64,000 bases of DNA. It comes from Stenotrophomonas maltophilia (GTDB lineage Bacteria > Pseudomonadota > Gammaproteobacteria > Xanthomonadales > Xanthomonadaceae). Shown piece by piece: positions 55,348-64,000 of the stretch (within the stretch, counting starts at the first letter, position 1; every line of letters begins with the position of its first letter). The stretch lies in assembly GCF_013464915.1 (NCBI RefSeq), contig NZ_RAVT01000025.1, forward strand, positions 30,532 through 94,531. The letters are read 5' to 3'. The translations under genes and the position numbers were made by a program. Below the pieces are notes generated by a model. That model had not been told where the DNA came from and ran no database searches. It was given only the letters and a program-made list of their open reading frames with translations.

Positions 55348-56261
55348 AGTCCCGCCTGTGTCGGCGCGGTGCCGGCCTTGTCGTTGTGCGGGTGGCGGCC
55401 GGTGTCCACGGTCACCGTGGCGGTGCGGCCGGCGATCAGTTCCACGCCCCTGGGTACTTCGTCGATGGTGATGCGCACCGGGATGCGCTGCGCCAGCCGC
55501 ACCCAGTCGAAGGCCGGGGTCACGTTCGGCAGCAGGGTGCTGCCATTGCTGCGGTAGCGGTCCTCGATGCCGGCGGCGATGCTCTCGACATGGCCGCGCA
55601 GCGGGGCCGATTCACCCATCAGGCGGATGTCCACGCGCTGCCCCGGCGCCACGCCACGCAGTCGGGTTTCCTCGAAGTAGCCATCGATGCGGAACGAGCC
55701 GGTATCCAGCAGCGCCAGCACCGGCTTGCCGGCCACCACGTAGTCGCCCACGCGCAGGGTGCGGTCGTTGACCCGGCCATCGGCCGGTGCGCGCACTTCC
55801 GTGCGGCCCAGGTTGAGCTCGGCCAGGTCGACCGCGGCCTGTGCGGTGGCCAGCGCCGCCTGCGCGGCCTGCAGCTTGGCGCGGCGCACTTCGGCGTCCT
55901 CGGCGGCCACCAGGTCCTGCAGGCTGCGGTCACGGCCGATCTCACGGCGCAGCTGCGCCACCGAGGCCTGGCGCTCGCCCAGGCTGGCACGGGCCTGCTC
56001 CAGCGCGATGCGGTAACGGGCGCGGTCGACCATGAACAGCAGGTCACCCTTCTTCACCGCCTGGTTGTCGGCCACCTGCACCGTTTCGACCAGGCCGGAC
56101 ACATCCGGCGCCACCTGCACCACGTCGGCACCCACATGCGCGTCGCGGGTCCACGGCTCATCCATGTAATAGACCCACAGCTGGCGCAGCACCAGCAGCG
56201 CGACGATCACCGCCGCGCTGGTCAGCAGTATGGGAAGGGTCTTCTTCACGATCTTGTTCAC
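55344..56261 (-). CDS. HlyD-family membrane fusion protein
   Basis: 305 residues from the GTG at 56261, which overlaps the DUF1656 stop as GTGA. One N-terminal membrane helix (TLPILLTSAAVIVALLVLRQLWVYY) is followed by a biotinyl/lipoyl-like half (DAHVGADVVQVAPDVSGLVE), a helical hairpin (about 85-165) and the second half (VRAPADGRVNDRTLRVGDYV). It links the FUSC pump to the outer-membrane channel. Closest to AaeA/EmrA-type adaptors. Confidence 0.92.
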   Translation of the reverse strand: MNKIVKKTLPILLTSAAVIVALLVLRQLWVYYMDEPWTRDAHVGADVVQVAPDVSGLVETVQVADNQAVKKGDLLFMVDRARYRIALEQARASLGERQASVAQLRREIGRDRSLQDLVAAEDAEVRRAKLQAAQAALATAQAAVDLAELNLGRTEVRAPADGRVNDRTLRVGDYVVAGKPVLALLDTGSFRIDGYFEETRLRGVAPGQRVDIRLMGESAPLRGHVESIAAGIEDRYRSNGSTLLPNVTPAFDWVRLAQRIPVRITIDEVPRGVELIAGRTATVTVDTGRHPHNDKAGTAPTQAGL

Positions 56262-56467
56262 GATTGCATCCAACGCAGGAGGTGGAACAGCAGGCCAAGC
56301 ACGATCCCGTACAGCGCCAGGTTGAACAGTGGCGGGTGCCATATATGGCGATAGACACCGGCACGCTGCAGCAGCGCGTGCAGGCCGCTGTTGACCAGAT
56401 AGGCCAACAACATCAACCCGAGCAGGGTCGGGACGAACACTCCGTGGAGACTGAATTCACCGGGCAT
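56258..56467 (-). CDS. DUF1656 small membrane protein (AaeX-like)
   Basis: 69 residues from the ATG at 56467 (MPGEFSLHGVFVPTLLGLM). Two membrane helices. Such proteins occur at the head of aaeXAB-type efflux operons. An in-frame upstream extension to 56527 is proline-rich and unlikely. It overlaps the HlyD-type start by 4 nt. Confidence 0.85.
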   Translation of the reverse strand: MPGEFSLHGVFVPTLLGLMLLAYLVNSGLHALLQRAGVYRHIWHPPLFNLALYGIVLGLLFHLLRWMQS

Positions 56468-56575
56468 CGGAAGGGGCGGGGGCGAGGTGGGGGAGGGGAG
56501 GGACAACGAAACAACGGCAACGGGCAAAAGCCGCTGGCGTGTGCACGGCAGCGGCGGTGTTCGGGGGCAGCGCTC

Positions 56576-57031
56576 TTACGTGATGCGGTCGGCGGCCTCG
56601 GCCAGCAGGCGCCATGCCTTCAGCACGGCGTGCAGTTCATCCATGGAGAGTTCGCCGAAGACGTCCTGGCGCAGGCCGATCAACTGGTCTTCCAGCTCGC
56701 TGACCAAGGCCTGGCCCGCATCGGTCAGCCACAACAGGTTGGCGCGACGGTCGCTGGCGTCGCTTTCGCGGCGGACCAGGTCGCTGGCGCACAGCTTGTC
56801 CAGCAGGCGCACCAGGGAAGGCCCCTCCATGCCCAGCTGCTGGGCCAACGCCACCTGACGGATGCCACCGCCGGAGCGGCCGATCATCAGCAGCGGCATG
56901 GTGCAGGCGGTGGAGATGCCGTAGCTGCCGAGCCGGCTGTCGGCCAGGCGCTGCCACTGCCGCCCTGCGTACAGCAGGCCGGAGCTGAGCTGCATCTGCA
57001 GCACGGTGCGCTCGTCGAGGGGTCGGTCCAT
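56576..57031 (-). CDS. MarR-family transcriptional regulator
   Basis: 151 residues from the ATG at 57031 (MDRPLDERTVLQMQLSSGLLYAGRQWQRL). The winged-helix part is clear: GGIRQVALAQQLGMEGPSLVRLLDKLCASDLVRRESDASDRRANLLWLTDAGQAL. First gene upstream of the efflux operon on the same strand (108 nt to the DUF1656 start), so it is the likely local repressor. An inverted repeat lies just upstream of its start. Confidence 0.93.
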   Translation of the reverse strand: MDRPLDERTVLQMQLSSGLLYAGRQWQRLADSRLGSYGISTACTMPLLMIGRSGGGIRQVALAQQLGMEGPSLVRLLDKLCASDLVRRESDASDRRANLLWLTDAGQALVSELEDQLIGLRQDVFGELSMDELHAVLKAWRLLAEAADRIT

Positions 57032-57039
57032 AAGAGATA

Positions 57040-57068
57040 GATAGGATACTACTAATTTCATTCCTATC
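57040..57068. promoter_or_regulatory. candidate MarR operator
   Basis: GATAGGA (57040-57046) and TCCTATC (57062-57068) form a perfect 7-bp inverted repeat with a 15-nt A+T-rich spacer, 9 nt upstream of the marR start codon. A+T-rich sequence here is unusual for the window and fits a promoter-operator. Confidence 0.5.
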
Positions 57069-57129
57069 AATAGGTTTTTCTGAATGTGCGGGTGTGTTGA
57101 GGAAAGCGTTGCGCCACGTTGCTACGGGT

Positions 57130-57238
57130 GGGGCAGCGGGGGCCGGACGGGGCAGGACGCGCCGTGAACCCATCCTTGGGGGCTCGGCCGCGGCATCCAT
57201 GCCGCGGACGGTCCTGCCCCGCCCGACCCCCGCTGCCT
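57130..57238. repeat. large stem-loop element, copy B
   Basis: Arms 57132-57158 and 57211-57237 are complementary over 27 nt; the two exceptions become G-U pairs in a minus-strand transcript. The loop holds CCGCGGCATCCATGCCGCGG and a CCCATCCTTGGGGG segment, in inverse orientation to copies A and C. Confidence 0.8.
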
Positions 57239-57428
57239 GCCCATCACCCCGCGGGCGCGGTGGGTTGGCTCTTTAAAGGCAGAAGCAGAAGCAGTGCGGA
57301 CCAACGGTCCGCACCCACCAAAGCAGAAGACACCACAGCAGCGGCGCGCTGCTTCCGAAGTCATGAACCCCTGCTTTTGACCCCGCCTTCGGGCGGTCCG
57401 ACCGCGCCCGCGAGAAATTGTCGGAGAA

Positions 57429-57528
57429 GGGGAGGGGCAGGCCAGGCAGGACCGTCCACGGCATGGATGCCGTGGCCGAGCCTACAGGGACGTACTTGCG
57501 GCGTGTCCTGCCTGGCCTGCCCCTCCCC
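57429..57528. repeat. large stem-loop element, copy C
   Basis: Perfect 24-nt arms, 57429-57452 and 57505-57528 (GGGGAGGGGCAGGCCAGGCA... and complement), with a 52-nt loop containing CCACGGCATGGATGCCGTGG and GTACTTGCGGCG. It ends about 115 nt before the folE start. Confidence 0.85.
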
Positions 57529-57643
57529 CTCTCGCTCAGCAGCCATGAGGCGCCGCAAGAACCCCCCGATGAACCGTCCCAACAGGACGACCCACCCCCC
57601 GGTCGGGTACGATGCTCGCCCCCCGTTCGGGACGCTGTACGCA

Positions 57644-60525
<2,882 letters not shown>

Positions 60526-60541
60526 GAGACCCGACCATCGC

Positions 60542-63500
60542 ATGGCTATCTCCAAGCACACTCCCGCCCTGTTCAACGAAGGCCTGCCGGACCCGCGCCT
60601 GCAGCAGTTCCGCATGCGCCGCCTGCAGGTGCACAACTGGGGCACCTTCAACGGCCTGACCGAAGTGCCGATCGCCGAGCGCGGCTTCCTGTTCGTCGGC
60701 CGTTCCGGCTCGGGCAAGTCGACCCTGCTCGATGCCATGTCCGCGCTGCTGACGCCGCCGGCCATCGTCGACTTCAACGCCGCCGCGCGTGAAGCCGAGC
60801 GCAGTGGCCGCGACCGCAACCTGGTGTCCTACGTGCGTGGCGCCTGGGCTGACCAGCAGGACAGCGGCACCGGTGAAATCGCCACCCAGTACCTGCGCAA
60901 GGGCGCCACCTGGACCGCACTGGTGCTGGAGTACCGCGCCGGCGATGGCCGCGTGGTCAGCCTGGTGCGCCTGCTGTGGATCTCCGGCAACGGCACCTCG
61001 GCCGGCGACGTGCGCAAGCACTACATGATTGCCGAGCGCCCGTTCGACATCGCCAAGGATCTTGGCGGCTTCGACCTGGACCTGCGCAAGCTCAAGCAGA
61101 AGCTGTCCGACCTGCACCACTTCGACACCTTCTCCGGCTATGCCGAGCGCTTCCGCGACCTGCTCGGCATCGACAACGAAATGGCGCTGCGCCTGCTGCA
61201 CAAGACGCAGTCGGCGAAGAACCTGGGCGACCTCAACGTCTTCCTGCGCGACTTCATGCTCGACACGCCGAAGACCTTCGACGCCGCCGAGCGCCTGGTC
61301 AGCGACTTCGCCGAGCTTGATGGCGCGCACCAGGCCGTGGTCACCGCGCGCCGCCAGGTGGAAACCCTGCTGCCGGCACGCGCCTACTACAACGACCTGA
61401 AGGAGATGCATCGCCAGCGTGGCGACGACGAAGCGCTGAAGCTCGGCGTCGACAGCTTCCGCGAAAGCCGCCGCCAGGCGCTGATCGAAGCGCGCCTGCG
61501 CGAGATGGACGTGCGTGACCGTGGCCTGCTGGGCGAGGAAGCCCAGCGCCGTGCCGCACTCGATAACCACACCGAGCGCCTGGCCGAGCTGGAACTGCAG
61601 CGCCGCCAGCAGGGCGGTGAGCGCATCGAGGAACTGGAACGCGAGCAGGGCCGTGCCGAAGCCGAGCGCGACCGCCGCCAGGCCAAGCGCGAGCAGGCAA
61701 GCCAGGCTGCGCAGCAGCTGCAGGCTGAACTGCCGGACGACGCCCACGGCTTCGCCGGGCTGGTCGAGCGCGCGCAGAATGAACTGCAGGATCGCCAGCG
61801 CGCCTCTTCGGCGCTGGACGACGCGATCAGCGATCGCCTGGGTGGCAAGCGCGATGACGAGCGCCGCTTTGGTGAAGTCCGTGCGGAACTCGAAGCGATG
61901 CAGCGCACGCCGTCCAACATCCCGGCGCCGATGCAGAAGCTGCGCGCGCGCCTGGCCGAGGAAACCGGCATCGCCGAGGCGGCGCTGCCGTTCGTCGGCG
62001 AGCTGATCCAGGTCCGCTCGGAAGAGCAGGGCTGGCAGGGAGCCATCGAGCGCGTGCTGGGCGGCTTCGCACTGTCGCTGCTGGTCGATGACAAGCACTA
62101 CAACGACGTCGCCGAATGGGTGAACCGTACCCACCTGGGCATGCGCTTCACCTATTACCGCGTGCGCCGCAACGACGATGCGTTCGCGCGCGAGCCGTCG
62201 GCGAAGTCGCTGCTGCACAAGCTGGAACTGCGCGAGCATGTGTTCGAAAGCTGGCTGCGGCGCGAGCTCGGCAAGCGCTTCGACTACGAGTGCGTGGACG
62301 CCAAGCAGCTGCGCAACGTTGACCGCGGCATCACCCGCGAAGGCCAGGTCAAGCATCCGGGCGACCGTTTCGAGAAGGACGACCGCAGCGCGGTAGGCGA
62401 CCGCCGTCGCTGGATTCTCGGCTTCAACAACCACGACAAGGTGGGCGCCTTCGAGCGCGAAGCACAGGAACTGGCCAAGCGCATCGCCGGCTGCGAGACC
62501 GACATCGCGCGCCTGCGTGGCCAGCGTGACCGCGACAACGAACGCCGCCTGGCCTGCCACGAGCTGGTCAGCATCAGCTGGAACGAGATCGACATCGCCG
62601 CTCCGCAGCAGCGCCTGAGCGACATCGAGGCCACGCTGCGCGACCTGCGCGAAGGCAATGCCGACCTGGCCAAGCTGGCCAAGCAGATCGATGCGGTGCG
62701 TGCTGACATCGAACAGTCGCGCCGCACCTACGAAGACGTCCGCGTCGAGCGCGGCCAGCTGGTCAAGGAGCGCGATCGCCTCGACCGCGCACGCCAGCAG
62801 AGCCGTGCGCTGGTGCTGCCGAGCCTGGCCCAGGAGCAGGAAGCCGGCCTCGCCGAGCGCCTGCAGGAGCAGGGCCCGCTCAGCCTGGAAACGCTGGAAG
62901 CGCACATGCGCCAGGTCAGCAATGCACTGAACGAGCAGCTGTCTTCCTCGCAGCAGGACCTCAACCGCATCGAGAACCAGCTGATCGGCTGCTTCCGCCG
63001 CTTCATCCAGCAGTGGCCGGAGGAATCGGGCGACTTCACCGTGTCGGTGGCCTCGGCCGAGGACTTCCTCGCCCGCCTCGAACGCCTGGAGCGCGATGGC
63101 CTGCCGCAGCACGAAGAGCGCTTCTTCGACCTGCTGCAGAACCAGAGCAAGAACAACCTGCTGGCCCTGCAGCGCCATAGTGCCGAGGCCCGCAAGTCGA
63201 TCGGCCAGCGCCTGGACGAAGTGAATGCCAGCCTGGAGCAGGTGCCGTTCAACCGTGGCACGCTGCTGACCATCGAACTGAGCGACCGCCGCCTGCCGGA
63301 AGTCGGCGAGTTCCACCTGCAGCTGCGCGAAGTGTTGTCGCAGCAGCAGACCGAGCAGCGCGAGCTGGCCGAATCGCAGTTCACCGTGCTGCGCCAGCTG
63401 GTCAACCGCCTGGGTTCGCAGGAAGGCGAGGACAAGCGCTGGCGCGAGCTGGTGCTGGACGTGCGCATGCATGTGGAGTTCATCGGCGTCGAGCTGGATG

Positions 63501-63922
63501 CGGAAACGCGCCAGCAGGTCGAGATCTACCGCAGTGGTGCCGGCAAGTCCGGTGGCCAGCGCCAGAAGCTGGCCACCACCTGCCTGGCTGCGGCACTGCG
63601 CTACCAGCTCGGCGGCGCTGACAGCCAGCTGCCCAGCTACGCCGCGGTCGTGCTCGACGAAGCCTTCGACAAGGCCGACAACGAGTTCACCGCGCTGGCG
63701 ATGAACATCTTCGACAACTTCGGCTTCCAGATGGTGGTCGCCACCCCGCTGAAGTCGGTGATGACGCTGGAACCGTTCATCGGCGGCGCCTGCTTCGTCG
63801 AAATCAGCGGTCGCCACGACTCCGGCGTGCTGCTGATCGAGTACGACGAAGAGGGCAGGCGCCTGAAGCTGCCGGAGCGCAGCCGCCAGCAGGCCAATGA
63901 ACCGGAAGAAGCCGAAGCCTGA
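60542..63922 (+). CDS. mksB: SMC-like ATPase, MksB/JetC
   Basis: 1126 residues from the ATG at 60542. N-terminal Walker A GRSGSGKST at 53-61. Two long coiled-coil arms (about 290-450 and 640-980) flank a hinge-like domain (about 460-620). The C-terminal head has the signature SGGQRQKLATTCLAAAL (from 1003) and Walker B VLDEAFDKAD (Asp1039, Glu1040). It is the motor of an MksFEB/JetABC condensin-like complex acting in chromosome organisation or plasmid restriction. The stop is followed by SMAG palindromes, not by an overlapping jetD. Confidence 0.9.
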   Translation: MAISKHTPALFNEGLPDPRLQQFRMRRLQVHNWGTFNGLTEVPIAERGFLFVGRSGSGKSTLLDAMSALLTPPAIVDFNAAAREAERSGRDRNLVSYVRGAWADQQDSGTGEIATQYLRKGATWTALVLEYRAGDGRVVSLVRLLWISGNGTSAGDVRKHYMIAERPFDIAKDLGGFDLDLRKLKQKLSDLHHFDTFSGYAERFRDLLGIDNEMALRLLHKTQSAKNLGDLNVFLRDFMLDTPKTFDAAERLVSDFAELDGAHQAVVTARRQVETLLPARAYYNDLKEMHRQRGDDEALKLGVDSFRESRRQALIEARLREMDVRDRGLLGEEAQRRAALDNHTERLAELELQRRQQGGERIEELEREQGRAEAERDRRQAKREQASQAAQQLQAELPDDAHGFAGLVERAQNELQDRQRASSALDDAISDRLGGKRDDERRFGEVRAELEAMQRTPSNIPAPMQKLRARLAEETGIAEAALPFVGELIQVRSEEQGWQGAIERVLGGFALSLLVDDKHYNDVAEWVNRTHLGMRFTYYRVRRNDDAFAREPSAKSLLHKLELREHVFESWLRRELGKRFDYECVDAKQLRNVDRGITREGQVKHPGDRFEKDDRSAVGDRRRWILGFNNHDKVGAFEREAQELAKRIAGCETDIARLRGQRDRDNERRLACHELVSISWNEIDIAAPQQRLSDIEATLRDLREGNADLAKLAKQIDAVRADIEQSRRTYEDVRVERGQLVKERDRLDRARQQSRALVLPSLAQEQEAGLAERLQEQGPLSLETLEAHMRQVSNALNEQLSSSQQDLNRIENQLIGCFRRFIQQWPEESGDFTVSVASAEDFLARLERLERDGLPQHEERFFDLLQNQSKNNLLALQRHSAEARKSIGQRLDEVNASLEQVPFNRGTLLTIELSDRRLPEVGEFHLQLREVLSQQQTEQRELAESQFTVLRQLVNRLGSQEGEDKRWRELVLDVRMHVEFIGVELDAETRQQVEIYRSGAGKSGGQRQKLATTCLAAALRYQLGGADSQLPSYAAVVLDEAFDKADNEFTALAMNIFDNFGFQMVVATPLKSVMTLEPFIGGACFVEISGRHDSGVLLIEYDEEGRRLKLPERSRQQANEPEEAEA

Positions 63923-63940
63923 CCCGGCCGCTTGAGGGGA

Positions 63941-64000
63941 ATGCCGGCCAGCGGCCGGCACTCCCCATGGCGGGGTTCACGGCCCGGTAGTGCCGGCCGC
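63941..64000. repeat. SMAG pair after jetC, cut by window end
   Basis: An inverted copy ATGCCGGCCAGCGGCCGGCA at 63941-63960 with CTCC after it, and the start of a direct copy GTAGTGCCGGCCGC at 63987-64000 that runs off the edge. They suggest that the operon ends with jetC. Confidence 0.75.

Larger units (their letters stand above)
57071..57642. other. repeat-rich gap upstream of folE
   Basis: 570 nt without a supported gene. It contains two large stem-loop elements (57130-57238 and 57429-57528), the palindrome GTGCGGACCAACGGTCCGCA (57295-57314) followed by CCCACCA and GCAGAA, and a second hairpin at about 57390-57410. The marR operator lies at its left end and the folE promoter at its right. 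Confidence 0.7.

Noticed and set aside
57119..57643. Long N-terminal extension of folE
   Set aside because: The extension is translated through stem-loop repeats; the folE family start at 57644 gives the normal length.

Overview
The window is a high-GC gammaproteobacterial chromosome segment spanning the replication origin. The order gyrB-recF-dnaN-dnaA-rpmH-rnpA-yidC-orf900-mnmE is that of the Xanthomonadaceae. The many short palindromes beginning GTAG (the SMAG/REP family described in Stenotrophomonas maltophilia) and the recurring GGGGTCAGATCCC hairpins point to Stenotrophomonas, most likely the S. maltophilia complex. dnaA lies on the minus strand here, so the window is reversed relative to the usual map.

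Left part (1-8.9 kb, all minus strand): a cut cardiolipin synthase, the energy-coupling operon tonB-exbB-exbD1-exbD2, an exported TPR protein, an M48 lipoprotein protease, a CPBP-type membrane protease and gyrB. Origin core (8.9-14 kb): recF, a 1-kb non-coding gap, dnaN, the dnaA/dnaN intergenic region (probable oriC) and dnaA. Three perfect and two degenerate parS sites lie within 2 kb here, and DnaA boxes occur in three separate gaps. To the right, on the plus strand, come rpmH, rnpA, yidC, a large lipoprotein joining polysaccharide deacetylase, caspase-like and TPR modules, and mnmE.

Middle (20.5-37.8 kb), an accessory and metabolic region cut up by palindromes: a BRCT-domain protein between two hairpins, glpQ, a rhomboid protease, a TerC-family protein behind a probable yybP-ykoY manganese riboswitch, rlmI, a TelA-like/membrane protein pair, an M19 dipeptidase, an APC permease, a LysE exporter, a divergent LysR/oxidoreductase pair, a glutathione S-transferase, rmuC, a small lipoprotein and a glutathione peroxidase.

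Right part (37.8-64 kb): a complete six-gene mlaFEDCBA lipid-transport operon, divergent from recCBD; a small conserved protein; a minus-strand operon marR-DUF1656-hlyD-OMP-FUSC (tripartite efflux); folE; and an MksFEB/JetABC (DUF3375-DUF4194-SMC-like ATPase) cluster at the edge, with no jetD before the window ends. Non-coding stretches are mostly repeats, including three large stem-loop elements with a shared core at 51.2 and 57.1-57.5 kb. No tRNA, rRNA, CRISPR array, insertion sequence or prophage was seen.
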